Assembly: GCF_002443255.2 (NCBI RefSeq)
Contig: NW_019211456.1
Span: 37,083,042-37,147,041, forward strand
DNA: 64,000 nucleotides
From: Varroa destructor
Lineage: Eukaryota > Arthropoda > Arachnida > Mesostigmata > Varroidae
Direction of reading: 5' to 3'
The position numbers were made by a program, and so were the translations under genes. The notes beneath the pieces were generated by a model that was given only the letters and a program-made list of their open reading frames with translations, was not told the DNA's origin and ran no database searches. Shown here one piece after another: positions 23,701 through 35,999 of the stretch (positions are counted from its first letter, which is position 1; each line of letters starts with the position of its first letter).

Positions 23701-24030
23701 ATGACACACACACTCGGATTAACGCTAGCAGAACATGAATGACAACGAGGATGTCGGCAACGAAGTGGCCACAAACATTTACTCTGGTAACCGGCAGCGT
23801 CAGAGGCATCCACCACTTACAATAGAATGCTGTTGCTAATGTTGATGGCGCTGCTGGCAAGACTGATGAGCACTATCCACGCCCACGTCGGCGCTAAAAG
23901 CCTGGGTGTCATCATCGTCATCACGAACATGACCAATGTGGCTTTGATATTATCACTGTTGGCGTTCCTCTGTCCTTTTCGCTCTGTGTACATGTGACAA
24001 TAACAAGGCGTTATGGCTAACAACGCTTAG

Positions 24031-24240
24031 ATGTCGTCGTTGTCTGTTCTTCACCGCCGATTCTATCCATCCTTTCATTCGTTGCAACGTGTTGTCGGTA
24101 TCGCTGACAGTGTCACACTTGGCGACACACGTCAGGACTCAGCCTCTCCGACCATCTACAACCTACCTCGATACGATTATATACAACAAATATGTATTTA
24201 CGTGGCGTTGGCGAATCCTGTGTTTATTCGAACGGCATAA
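24031..24240 (+). CDS. Small ORF, 69 codons
   Basis: An ATG frame with a true start codon. A second frame (about 23945-24415, 155 codons without an initiator) is open over the same stretch and carries a hydrophobic segment near its end (IVVSLAGTAGIYV). No splice sites decide between them. Confidence 0.12.
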   Translation: MSSLSVLHRRFYPSFHSLQRVVGIADSVTLGDTRQDSASPTIYNLPRYDYIQQICIYVALANPVFIRTA

Positions 24241-25808
24241 ATACGGCGGCCATCAGAAACTCGTCACTCGCGTACTTGAAAAACATCACGTCATATACGT
24301 ACATATAGTAGTCAGTCTAGCCGGTACGGCTGGCATTTACGTAGCTAATCAAGCGATTCCTGTTCTACTAGAACCCCTAATGTTGCATTACGCTAAGTTA
24401 TTGGCTGCCCACTAATCAGCAGGGCCGATAAGACCGCAGCAATGGCAGTAACGGCGATCGAAAGAGAAGCAAAAATATAAATGTATTGTATTTGTTTATG
24501 ATTGGTTTGTTAGTGAGTGGGGTTGGCTAGCTTAACTCGTCAGGGTTATCATGCAATCCTAAGACAGTCGTCTCTGATATAACCAGTAGGCACAGAGGAA
24601 GCAGTCGGAGAGACGAAACAAGCTCACCATGAACTAGATCTGCCGAACGGCAGCGCCACCGCCGGCAACGACAGAGGTACTAACAGCGCCATCGTAAATT
24701 CCAACAGCACAATGGCTATTTACCACTTTAAGCTCAGCATGGCAAGCAACACTGATTAGATTTAATACTACTCTATTGATGTTGTTTCTCTAATATATAG
24801 TCGTTCGTACGTTGCCTGCTATTTCGATAGCCTTGTATCGGCGAGCCTGGCGACACTAACGGATATGGCTAGAAGATATTCTCTAACTGTAAGATTTAGA
24901 AGTATTCCCGCAAGATTTATCGTACAGGCAGAACGATTTCAAGCTGGCAAAATACTTTAGGCGAAACGAATTAGCCTGAACGGAACCCGTTGACACAGAA
25001 TCTTCACAACAATATAGTAGACAATAAGCCAAGCAAAGGTGGGCATGGAAAAGTCCAGACTCATAAGGGCTAACTACTAACGTTACTTGCAGATTAGTTA
25101 ATTTTTTGCACTAATAGGCAATTTCTACAATAGTATGTCAATATTTTTTTTTGACAAAGGAGATTATTACGTTTTAGTAGCTAAACACTACACTGGGCAA
25201 GAAGATGCAACCGACATCATCAGGAGACGAATTCAACCCACCTGAACGATCATATTGGAACGTTCATTTTGTGTATAGCCTTTACTACAGAATTGGGCTT
25301 AGCCCGTCCCATAATTTGTCCGCGCTGGCCGATTGAGCCAACGCGAATACCTGTAGGTACGATGTACTAACTATACAACTAGGTAGTTTTTCTAGATATT
25401 TTCTGAGCAGTTATCGAACAGCTTTCTTTTCACGGCCAAGAATTGGCGAACCCATATTATTATTTGCCTATGTTTTTTATCGATGCTATTCTCCATTGCT
25501 GTGACCTATAAATTCAGTTTCCAGAGTCCCCCATTTCAGTATCTACATATCGTCGACTTGCGCTAATTGCAAATTATGTTCTGGCTTCCTTCGTGCGTCT
25601 GTGGGTTAGCGTCTGGTTAGCAGGAGCTTTATTGTCTGATCGTGCTGAACACTGATATAAATAGACGACTATTAAATTGTCCGTTCAATCGTTGTTTATT
25701 AGCTGGCCAGGTTGCGGTTTCAGTCTAGACATCAGAATCGGAACCAATCGACCCGATGGATGCAGTGCATAAAACGGCACTAACAATAGAACAACTTTCT
25801 GGTAGTAG

Positions 25809-26108
25809 ATAACAAACTACAAGGACGAATTTGTGGAGTTTGTTAGCCGCAAATCAGACAATAGTCTGATATCTATCGGAAGGTATCAATGTGACCGTGT
25901 CAATGGTAAAGTAGCCTTTGACCTAACGGAACTGAAATCTGCCATACTGCAATTGTACACCCCTCTGAACACACGTTTTCGACATTACTATCATGCACAG
26001 AGCTATGTTATAGTTTGTACAATCAATTTTGTAACATCAGTCATCTGGGGCGTTTTCGCTATGGCTAAGCATTTAGGCATTTCTCTATTTAAGGCTGTGC
26101 ATTGTTGA
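25809..26108 (+). CDS. Candidate terminal exon with membrane segment
   Basis: The frame opens after a GTAGTAG that could serve as an acceptor and runs 99 codons to TGA. The first 60 residues are soluble-looking, with a hydrophobic stretch near residues 70-85 (YVIVCTINFVTSVIW). No ATG at the start, and none in the first 80 residues. Not recognised. Confidence 0.17.
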   Translation: MTNYKDEFVEFVSRKSDNSLISIGRYQCDRVNGKVAFDLTELKSAILQLYTPLNTRFRHYYHAQSYVIVCTINFVTSVIWGVFAMAKHLGISLFKAVHC

Positions 26109-26195
26109 TCCATTTTATAAAATGCTTCTTTGACTTACAACCGTCGCCATAGCATAGCATTCAATATCGGTGCCAGTGACTTGTCGCACTGCTAG

Positions 26196-26227
26196 CATTC
26201 GGTGCCGTCGACAAGCGGCACCGAATG
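26196..26227. repeat. Perfect 12-bp hairpin
   Basis: CATTCGGTGCCG and CGGCACCGAATG flank an 8-base loop with no mismatch. It lies just upstream of the frame at 26251-26709. Confidence 0.92.
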
Positions 26228-26376
26228 ATATTAAACGAATCTAACGAAGTGTGACACTTCCATTGGTTTCTCGTCTTCTCCGTGCGATCTTGCTGTCGTA
26301 CGATACTTTTTCTCGCGGAAGAGGCGATGACGGCCATGACGACGATATTCTCCCTCTCGACGCGGTGACTGCCTTC

Positions 26377-26401
26377 GCCACCGCCACCGCCACCGCCTCC
26401 G
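26377..26401. repeat. (CCGCCA)n run
   Basis: About four hexamer units, giving Ala-Thr repeats in the overlapping plus-strand frame. Confidence 0.85.
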
Positions 26402-26428
26402 CCGCTGGCTCTCGTCGATGCTTTTCAG

Positions 26429-26709
26429 CTCCGCAGCTTTGTCAATTGCACTCAGATGAGCTCATCGGCCTTCAGTGTTGTTCAGCCGTATTAAGCGAAC
26501 AGGACGGTGTACAGGTCTTCCCCGTACAAACATACAGACAGCAAAGGGGGACAAGTTGCTCAGAATTTGTTTATTTTGTCGCGCAAAAAGCAGAAAGTAG
26601 CAAGCAAAAAGGGAATCCTTTCGTTAAAGAGAAAGAAAAAAAAACACTGGATAGTCTATGCAAAGCGTACCACGAGAATGTGGGGAATGGGAACAAGCAA
26701 AGTCAATAA
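26429..26709 (+). CDS. Candidate terminal exon, 93 codons
   Basis: A good acceptor (gtcgatgcttttcag) opens a frame of 93 codons to TAA at 26709. The stop lies inside an AATAAA (26705-26710). The N-terminal half is mixed with several Cys. The C-terminal half is Lys-rich and helical (KEKEKKTLDSL). There is no internal Met, so upstream coding exons would be needed. The frame extends unspliced back to 26251 through the CCGCCA repeat. Not recognised. Confidence 0.2.
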
Positions 26710-27289
26710 AAACGAGCAGAGTAATAAGCGCTAATACTGCTACTACCGACAGGGGCAAAAAGACTGATAAGTCTAGAATCCCTCCAGTATCGCCAGGTCG
26801 CCTTAGGGTGTATTAATTGCAGCGTGAGACAAGGAAATCTGCTGCAAATAAGCTGGATCTGGTCCAGCCTTAGTAACGCTGGACACGACAGCATCCTCTA
26901 CGCCAATATCGAAAGGGGTCATCATAACTTACAATCAATAAGCAGGTCTGATCATCGGCGTATCAAGATTCCACGTAACTTTAAAGAGATGTTTTGAGTT
27001 GAAACACCCAATTCTACTCCGGTTGCTTCAGTATTGCTTCAGATGGCCGGTCGCTTCCAGTATAAGACGATACGCGTTTTTACCCGCTTTCGAGTCTATA
27101 CGGCTTCATGCGCCTTTAAGTTTAGCAGCATCATATGGACATAATCGTATGTCCTTGTCCAGTTCATCTTATCATAAGCACTCATTTAATGAACGACGCT
27201 CGACGAGAGTTCGACTTGTGGAAACGTCACCAATATATTATAGAAATGTTCAACTTCGGTATTGGCTATGTATATAATACGGTGTCATA

Positions 27290-29560
27290 AAATTTAGAAT
27301 CCGTAAAAAGTCAAATAGTTCGACAAATTGTATCACATATTAGAAACATAAAAGCTTCTGATAATCCAAGTATTATGACAATACGGTTGTCCGTTTTCGA
27401 GTTGGTCGTTATGTATTCATTGCTTTGATATGCTAGTACTACAGACCTTTTATTAGTTGGGTAGCTGGTACTACTTGGTAGTCTCGTTATCTCGCACTTC
27501 ATATAGAGTTCACGATTCTACATAGCCACCCTGTCAATCCGCCCCCTGCACTGCATGCTATAGTCTTAACATAGAGCTATAAAAAAAAAAGTTTTCAGAG
27601 AAATTTTTGCGTAGCCTAGTTGGTATTATAAATCGGACGGGCCTTTCCACTCGAATCGGCTTGACTCGATCCAGCCCAAATCCGAGCTAGATTCAGAGGG
27701 TTTTTGGCTGTCGAGTTGGGCGAATAGAGGCCATTATGAGATGAGATCTGCCCGTTTGAGTGGCCTACGGCTGACGACCTAGTTCATGCCCTGACACACA
27801 GGGCTGACACGGCAGCCGGCCGCTATACAATGTCTCAGGAGCTTAAGGTTACCGCCCTTCGTGTCAACACGCAACGCTCGAAGATTTCCACCACAGTGAT
27901 AACATCAAATGATATACCTGTTCAGGTGTAGGTTAGGCCTGCGACGCGCGCGTTGCGGATTCTTCGAAGACTCGTATCTACTTTGGCGCTCGATCGTCTC
28001 AACAATACGTGGTTCTATGGTTGCCTTTTTGACTGACAACACATCAGCATAAGCAAGTCTGGCTTTTGTCCTCACTAAACCCATTTTCATCAGGCAAAGG
28101 CAAGTGTACCTTATGTTTTATCGAATTTCTTCCCAGGTCTATATTAGCCACCCATATTTAGACAAAGAAGATTGAACTAAAGGAAAAAAATGTAGCGAGG
28201 GTGAACGTCAAATTGATTCCAGGACCGGGTTATGGGGACGGAGCCCTGCTTTGAAAATACGTATATATATGCTACGGTCGTCTTGCAGAATACTTGCCCT
28301 AGTAGGATGCGGAGTCGAGCAGCTGGATTCAGAGTTTTTTTTCACTGATTTACAAGTCACTCCAGTGACGAAAGGGACAATCCGGATTCGTCTCGGCGGC
28401 TGTCGCTGGCCGCAATTTCTCTAAGTACCGTCCGGTGCTAGCATGATCGATAAAAGGGTCCGCTGTGCTCGTAGTCGGGGAATTTTGCAGACTTTCTCGG
28501 GAACAATTCAAGGACATTGACTGGACAAACATACCTAGGCTTGTCATTATAGGCAGAGATGTGACTTAATGCAAAAGATAAGAAAGCACTCATATAAGGA
28601 AATAGGTTCTATTAGCCTAAACAGGTATACGTTCTAGGAATAGTGCGTTGCTATCTATCTCCAAAGCAGGGTATTATTTAGGCGTGACGTGTACGGCTTT
28701 TTGACAATGATACAACGAACTAAGAGGTTATCTATAGCATTTGGCCAGTGCATCCTCAACGGAAGAAGGCCGTTTGGTGATGGATTCTGAGCTCACTTCT
28801 AAGTAAATGACACTTTTAACTGTGTCTGTGTATTATACCGGTCGATATTAAATGACGGAGATTTAAAGGACTGACGCGTGCAGCCGCAAGCGGAAATGCT
28901 AATCAAGAATAAAAAGGGGCTCTTATACCTGTAGAAATCGATGATACAAATAACGAGAAAAAGAAACTCAGATCACAATTAATCATTAAGTTCTTTTACG
29001 TTTTGCATTTCGAACAGATCGACGGGTCAGAAATGGCCGCACCTACATGTTTATTTCTAATTTTTTCTTTAGATTAACTCCTTTCTTTAGATCAGAACCT
29101 TAAGCTTATGCAGTATTTTACATCAAATTGAGGGCTACAATTGTCGCCTTCGCAACGTATACTTCATATTCGAGTTTTTCTCATGAACCGCGCACCTAAT
29201 TGCGTGGCGTCCTAGTGAAAAATGTGGTCTGATTAATAGATCTGTTGATATCTCAATATAAATCCTGAATTATCATGCAGAATGTAAAAAGCATTCTATC
29301 AAGGCCTGTCGAGCTCAATCAATCAATCAATCAGCTTACCAATCAAGCAAGCAGTCGTGCATTTTTCAAATCATCTGCGATCCACAGACCCGCCTACGGC
29401 ACCAAATAGGATTGCAATATACGCCAAAATCTGACTCTGTATCAGAGTGTTTCATCCTGTTATATTACCTTGATATCATTTCAGACGCGTTCGTTTTTCC
29501 TAATTAGCAGCCTTTTTATAAGTAAAAATAAGTCTCTTTGAGTCTGGCTAAAATCTATGA
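27290..29560. other. No gene recognised
   Basis: No splice-supported frame. A degenerate patch of CTCGAAT/GACTCGAT/GTCGAGTT words lies at 27645-27725. A short (CAAT)n run lies at 29316-29333. Confidence 0.55.
29316..29333. repeat. (CAAT)n run
   Basis: Four and a half CAAT units, followed by related words (CAAGCAAGCAG). Confidence 0.88.
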
Positions 29561-30096
29561 TTATTACGTTACAGCATAGGAACATGGACAAATCCCAGGT
29601 GTCTCAGTATCAAGTACCTTGTCAGCGCGTCGTTCTCGTAGCCACCGTACGTCTAACTGGCACGTATTGACCGTCGTAGGTAACAATAGGTGACTTCCTG
29701 TTTGGTATTTTTTATAAATATCTATTATATAATAGACACCTTGCACACCTTTAGCTGCTGTTATAGCCTTTTTTTGTTCGTATATATCGATGACGCTGCA
29801 GTTTTTTTGCTCTTTGGGCATTTTTGTGGTCAACAACATCATTCGTGGTTTACAACTGGATAGCGCGTTTTTCGTGACTTAACGATTAAACCCATTTAGT
29901 CAAGACGATGAACGCCGACAAAAAAATACAACTGGTTAGTTCTTTTGTACGTTGGCCAAGCAGAGAGCAAAGCTCGTACTATCTAAGCGATTTTGGCCGA
30001 AGCCCCTTCCTGCTATCAATATACCCCGCCACTGTTGTTTGCCCTCGACGCGTAGCAGCCATGAAACACGTCCACGTATGTAATCATTTTCTTCAC

Positions 30097-30119
30097 TATA
30101 TATATATATATATATATAT
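30097..30119. repeat. (TA)n microsatellite
   Basis: About eleven TA units. It interrupts an ATG frame at 29908-30234 (108 codons), which then reads alternating Tyr-Ile, so that frame is unlikely to be coding. Confidence 0.97.
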
Positions 30120-30239
30120 GACGGCCACTGAAGTGCTATGCATAATGTCATTATCGTGCCAGACTCGACATTACCCTACGCTACTGAGGTATAATATCTA
30201 CTGCTGCCTCACTGTTACGTTGTGTTCTTTTTAATGTTT

Positions 30240-30257
30240 GTGCTGCTGCTGCTGCTG
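30240..30257. repeat. (TGC)n run
   Basis: Six TGC units, followed by a TTA-rich stretch. Confidence 0.93.
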
Positions 30258-30660
30258 TTATTGTTATTATAACACTACGAGCTTTTCGGATTCGGGTGTT
30301 AACAGCCAGCGCCGCGTCGAGTTCCAGCTATTGTTACGAGGCTATAAACGTGTATGTATAATGCGGAGCAGGTCGACTGATCAATCGTCGCCCACCGCTG
30401 CGATCGTTTAGAGATAGAACAGCAAGTTTCTGAAGCTCTGTTCTTTTCAGTTTTCCCCCAGTCATTTTCAATCGCAACCTGCGGTTCCGCCAAGTGTTTG
30501 GTCTGCTCAAATACTCGAAGCTATCGATGAAACCTCTGTTGGCGGAGACAGAAGCCAACTCGACAAGTGGCGTCCCGGCCCTACTTCGCCCCCAGGCCGA
30601 TAGGCAGGCTGACCGATGAATTCAATAAAAAGCAAACTCTTCGTTACGACAATGTCTCTA

Positions 30661-30681
30661 CTGCTGCTGCTGCTGCTGCTG
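30661..30681. repeat. (CTG)n run
   Basis: Seven perfect CTG units. It gives poly-Ser in a minus-strand frame with no other support. Confidence 0.95.
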
Positions 30682-31534
30682 TTAGCTAATATGCCCCGAC
30701 GCAAAACCGCAATGATGGCGCTTTATTACACTCACAGATTATTTAGATTTGAATAGAAATTATCGCGCGCCTGCTGCATCTCATTGTCACTCGTGCTCAT
30801 TGGCCGGTAGACAGATTGAACCAGGCCGAAGTCTGATGGCAAAGCTGCCATCGTCGGATCAACATCGACAATCATCGTAGCAGAACATGCACAATGACAT
30901 TTACCATTGAAACGTTTAGCCAGCAGACATCTGGAGTGTTCGTATGCAGGACCGCTACAACGGCTAAGTGCTTTATTTATTATTATTATTTACTTTGCTA
31001 GGTAGGCGACCATGCAGACACACACGTATACGTAGCTATAGGAGACGTGCGGACGGAGACAGCGGATAGCGCTGAATTACAAATGGATAACCGTCGAAAA
31101 ATGCAAGAATGTGCCGAACAGAAAATCCATGCCATTTCGTAACGTAACTGTCGGGCACCAGGGGGAAAGAGCAGAAGCATTTGTCTGATTGATATATTTG
31201 TCGGTATCACAGCGACCGCGTAAAGCGATCGTAGCAAAATGATATTCAGTAGACTTTTTGGATGCGAGCTCCGCCGCAAACAGATTCAATGTTTTCGATG
31301 AACATTTTGTTAGCCAAGTTTATTCATCGTCACATAATGGCAGCGGATCTGGACCAGATGGCCGGATTCGCCTCTGGAAGGCCACAGGGTTATTTTTAAT
31401 TTGGAAGGTTGTTACGCAAATGCTTTTGACTATAATTCAGTTACGACAAGTTAGTTCGAGCGGTCCGTAACTGTGCGGCAGAGAGGCCTGACACGCGCCC
31501 ACCCGAAAAGAAGTGCCAGTTGCTGTTGTCTTCC

Positions 31535-32060
31535 GAGAGGGGGAATATCAACACCCGGGCGCCCGCAGGTAAACGTCGTGGTTATCGACTAGCCAATTTT
31601 CGGCGGGGAGCAGTCGTTGGCGGGTATTGTGGGAGGGATCGAAAATCTATCTATAAGTGTGTTCTTAAAACTGGCCCGTTGCGTCGGATCAGCCCTAGAG
31701 GACCGCGATCAATTCTGGCGAAACCTGCCGAGGTCTTGGTGTTTCCGGCTTATCATCGAGCTCATGCGGACCTAATAGAACCTTGCGCCAATTAATGGCA
31801 CGCTATTCCTCGGAAAGGAGGATATGGTTGACGTACGTGTGTACGTGCATACGTGCATTTGTATGACATATGCTGGCTTGCCTGACAAAACCAGGAAACT
31901 GCGTTACCTTATGATTCGTTGGCAAAAACCGTTGGCACTGGGAGGGCATCGATCCTGCGACGATCACTACGTCTGCTGCTTCGACGACACGATGTGCTTC
32001 AAAATGACGGCAAGTTCGTCATTGTTGATGCCATGCAGTCGTGCAGGATACCTTGAATAG
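31535..32060 (+). mobile_element. Tc1-like transposase fossil
   Basis: Two pieces in different frames fit the order of a Tc1 transposase. The first (about 31570-31795) has RRGAVVGGY, then SIYKCVLKTGPLRR, then PRGPRSIL. This resembles the N-terminal helix-turn-helix pair of Tc1 proteins: a pattern near ERGxIIxLY, V..VLK...TG.L, then RPRSGRPR. The second (31866-32005) reads AGL...R, RWQK, DDHYVCCFDDTMCF, which resembles W..V.FSDES.F around the first catalytic Asp. The frame changes between the pieces, part of the recognition helix is missing, and stops follow at 32058. No terminal repeats found. The identification is by eye. Confidence 0.35.
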
Positions 32061-33054
32061 CATTAAATACGAACTGCTAAGACATCCACCAATGCACTAA
32101 AAAAAGCTTTTCCGCCCAACGCGCGGTCGGAAGTATCCCGGAAATCGATAGCGCAGTATGAATCCACTGCGCGCTAGACGATACCGGCTGCGAAATGAAG
32201 ACATCTGGTTCGATAAACTTGGTCAAGTTGTAGTGGTGAAAACATATTACGTATTTAACGGATAGAAACACGCGTATGGCTCTATGAAAGTGGACTGAAT
32301 ACCTGTGAAACGCTAATTCCCTTTATAGTTTCCTAGTTTACTTTATATCTATATGTAACGAAAGGTAATCAAGGCTGACGACGTATCGCGTTCTATTAAT
32401 TGCCTATGTTATATGCGATGTGTGCTCTTCTACAATGATAGGCTTGGCTTAGGACTCTGACTACCGCTGACTAGGTCGACAGTGAACTCTCCTGGTGGCT
32501 ATGTTGTAGCTCGTCAGGAGACGATTTTTCTTTTATAGACGCAAACCGCCCATCTAACCTCACACAAAATACGTGATCAAGGTAACTGTAAGTTAACAGA
32601 AAAAAAAGTTCGATCGCCACTACGTACAGGGTACACCTCGGCCTTCTACTCATTTTATTGTAGAGCACTAGTACAATTATTTGAAAATTTCATTTCTAAA
32701 TTGATCTTGACCGGTAAATCTAAACATATAAGCAGAGCTGGCAATAACGAATCGTTTTAATTATCTAAACATTATGAGTGCCGGTTATGCGCGCGAAATC
32801 CGTAAATAATTCCACGCTGCTACATGAAAGCACCGCTTTGATCTGTCATTGTGTCCTGCCAACAAGTTATGCCCATTTCGGCAACGATTTCAACAAACTA
32901 CACAGACGGAACGCTAGGTACGTAGATATATTAAATATCGTATAAGCTTATACAGAACATCAATAGATCTACTTGCCTGTAATATTCGTGCTATTATTAC
33001 TATAAGGCAAGTCGAACGTACCTTCGACCCATTACACTACCATTTCTCCTCTAG

Positions 33055-33303
33055 CCCAACTTTCGTCGTATGTCACCTTTTCTCTCAAGTCGTTTTTCCA
33101 GATGCGTTTTTGCCTTAGCGATCAATTGGTTTCGACTGGCCTGCCTTTCTTTGGCTGCTCCGAGCAGGCACCAGGAGCTCGATCACAGCCGTCATCATTT
33201 GATTTGTCCTTGCCTATGTGCGTCTGTGCCTGTTTTTTTGTGTGACGAGATATCTACGTGTGAGGCGCTAGTTGTAAATGGTCAGCAATTAATAAACAGT
33301 TGA
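33055..33303 (+). CDS. Candidate terminal exon, Cys-rich
   Basis: A strong acceptor (accatttctcctctag) opens a frame in phase 0 that includes an ATG at 33070 and ends in TGA at 33303. From the ATG the 77 residues begin with a moderately hydrophobic segment (CVFALAINWFRLACLSLAA), followed by a Cys-rich tail (CPCLCASVPVFLCDE). That could be a secreted or membrane-anchored small protein. An AATAAA lies at the very end of the frame. Confidence 0.2.
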   Translation, partial: PNFRRMSPFLSSRFSRCVFALAINWFRLACLSLAAPSRHQELDHSRHHLICPCLCASVPVFLCDEISTCEALVVNGQQLINS

Positions 33304-34432
33304 TGCTTTTGCCCCTCTCGCTGCGTGTTTCTCTCACTGTTTGATTTGATTTAGAGAGAAGCAAAAATCATCTACATTATTCATGAACTTGTGGGCGGCT
33401 TACTTTACGGACTAATACACGAACGAACAAAAACAAATGAACGTCGGATAGTATTTAGGAGGCCATCAGCCACCAGAAACACCGTGGCCGACCGATTCGC
33501 TGTTCGGAGCGTGAACATTGCCAGGCTTCGCGTATTGCTGCTGCTGTGGCTGCGCCTGATGCCGTTGTTACCCAGACCACACGCACGATTCTGAGGATCG
33601 CGCACATTGAAGTAGTATAGAACCAAACGAAATCGGCTTTCACAAGTGTTCCAGTCATTGACACCCAAACAGCGACCGTGACGCCAGCGGCGCTGAGGAC
33701 ACGGCGACGGCGGCGGCATTAGTAACAGCGGCCACAGGTCAATTTCTGGCAGATTCTCGATATCGCCGCTACCAACGTCGTATCGTTTGTAATTTTGATA
33801 CGTATGTTTGCTTTGTGTCCGAGTGTTTTAGGCTGGTTTCAACAATGTCGGTCTGCTGTTTTTACTAAGTACTACAATTGTAGCCTGTGGCAATTGTGAC
33901 ATTGCTACAGGTGTTGCATAGGTCAACGTTTGTCTATGGTAAACTGCAGATCGTTGATGTCGCATGCGCTGGCGTCGATTGTGCGCATCCGACACATCAC
34001 TCAAACAACAGTAAAACGTTTCCTGCAAACTGATCTATTTTTTCGCACTATTACAACTACTAATAATACCTAATCCAACATGGCGCTGGACATATTTTCT
34101 TGACTGTTTCTCACGTTACCGCCATTGCGATTGTTGTTATTGTTACTACAGCGTAAGGCTAAATTTCGATCTTGTTAAAGAAGGATCGTTTATGAAAAAT
34201 CAGCAAAAATGCTCTAAATCGTTAAATCAGTAAACTCTGTCCAGAAACTTTGCCCTCGTTCTCATTTCAGATTTATGAAAATTCGAAACTTTTTTTTTAA
34301 ACAAATGTCATGTTTTACAGCAGCAACACCCTGGGTTACGTCATTCGGCAATTGTTAGATGAAAAAACAACGTACAATTTATATGCGAACGTGTATCATT
34401 ATCTCTAACTACTTAATTTTCCCCAGAATATA

Positions 34433-34459
34433 TAATAATAATAATAAGAAGAAGAAGAG
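34433..34459. repeat. (AAT)n then (AAG)n
   Basis: Four to five AAT units pass directly into AAG units. Confidence 0.88.
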
Positions 34460-35091
34460 GTGTTTTATGTCTAGTTATAGCTATAGTGAAAACAGCATAA
34501 CTGGAACTGCAATACGACATTTAAGTTATATATTCGTATGCAATCGTTAGTACCGGCACAACACTGCCGAGTAACAAATTATCGGAGATAAAATAACGCA
34601 TGATCCCAATTGTAAGAACCTCAGATCAGCTTATCAAGCTCTGTCGTGCGCGGAACACGTTTGAGTCTATTCACACCTTAATTGTTCATTTTCTACTATA
34701 ATTGATTGTCAGTTAGAGCGTGCAGTCATATAACGCTTACAGCTTGGTAGCCAATGCGTTTGGCGCCATCGTTGGTCTTTCTGTCGTGACCGCTAGCGCC
34801 ATCTATGGCCAACCTCGAAAGCTTTCTTGCTCGTTTAGGCTCACCTTAATTCTCCCTGTTTTTGGTGACGAAGAGATAATCAGTCACCCAGGCCCATTCA
34901 GCCAACCGATCGGAAAGGGAATGAAACGACTGAGCCTGAACTGTGCACGGTGTTCACTATGTCATCCAGAATATTTAGTGTGATAAGTCAATAAATCTGT
35001 AGCAGTCGAATAGGGCTTATTGACTTATGCTTGTCGTCTTTCTTCGCATGCTTTTCCTTAGCGTCCACTTTTCTTTTTCAATTTTTAGGTG

Positions 35092-35607
35092 TCACTGCGG
35101 CGGCGGCGGCTGCTGCTGCTGCTGCTGCTGTCGTCTCCTCAACGGCACCATAATCATCATCAGCGTCATATTTATTTTCATTTTCAGCAGCACGGGACGA
35201 CAGACGGGCGGTGCCCGCCTCGCCAATTCACGAATTTGAATTGAATGCATAATCAAGTAGAAAGTTACAGTCAACAAGTAGTAAGCGTCCTCATCGTTAT
35301 TAATGTATATGGTGTTATAAATGTGCACAAACGGACCGTCTTCCTGCTTTTTCTTCTGCTCATTAGTCCTTTTTCTGTCGATTGTTGTCAGTTTAGTCTG
35401 CGCCGTGGTGCTTAGAGCATCACTTGTTCGGGCCATTTGATTTGCCTCTTTTATAACGTTATTTAATTGGGCTGGCTGAGCAACGGTGATCGGTCGGCTG
35501 ATGGAAGATACATATACGAAGGAGCGATCACGTGTACTTTGATCATCGCGTTGACTGTCGCTAATTCCGATCATTGTGATGTTCAGTGACACTGCCATCT
35601 GCGACTG
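35092..35607 (-). CDS. Long minus-strand open frame with poly-Gln
   Basis: The frame is open for about 173 codons. A TTATTGCAG just before it could be an acceptor, and an in-frame ATG lies at about 35598. The first 90 residues are hydrophilic with a helical stretch (NNVIKEANQMARTSDA) and a Lys-rich end (RTNEQKKKQED). The middle looks like translated AT-rich DNA. The end is poly-Gln then poly-Pro from the triplet repeat. A frame this long is about what chance allows once or less in this window. Two very strong plus-strand acceptors (35089, 35187) over the same bases argue for the other strand. Confidence 0.17.
   Translation of the reverse strand, partial: QSQMAVSLNITMIGISDSQRDDQSTRDRSFVYVSSISRPITVAQPAQLNNVIKEANQMARTSDALSTTAQTKLTTIDRKRTNEQKKKQEDGPFVHIYNTIYINNDEDAYYLLTVTFYLIMHSIQIRELARRAPPVCRPVLLKMKINMTLMMIMVPLRRRQQQQQQQPPPPQ
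35098..35130. repeat. (CGG)4 then (CTG)7
   Basis: Two triplet runs back to back, immediately after a strong plus-strand acceptor (ttctttttcaatttttag). All three plus frames stay open through it, giving poly-Leu, poly-Ala or poly-Cys. Confidence 0.95.
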
Positions 35608-35999
35608 CTGCAATAAATATTACTTGAAGATAAAATTATTTTTTTGTGTTAACTGACTCACGCTACATTTTAGTATAAAGCAACATCGGTACTGTTGTTT
35701 CTAGGTGCTGTTACTCTTTCTAGCTTGTTCCAGTCACTTGATGAGCATCTGAGATCATTGGATTTTTTCGTAATGGCTACCCGCCACAACAGGCCGGACT
35801 GCGTAGCCATCTTCCCTAATTCGTTTTCTGTTTCTTCACTCTCACGCAACAAGTGCTACGTACCTATTATATTTTGTTCATTCATTTTCGAATTTCTTCA
35901 ACGGATATATTGCATTTTATGCTCGTTCATAGCTTTGTTCCCCCGCCCCCCTCTCTTCCCTTTTAACTTGTATGTTACTTTACTCTAAGTTGTTTTTGT

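Noticed and set aside
29908..30234. 108-codon ATG frame
   Set aside because: It runs through a perfect (TA)n microsatellite, reading Tyr-Ile repeats, with no splice support.
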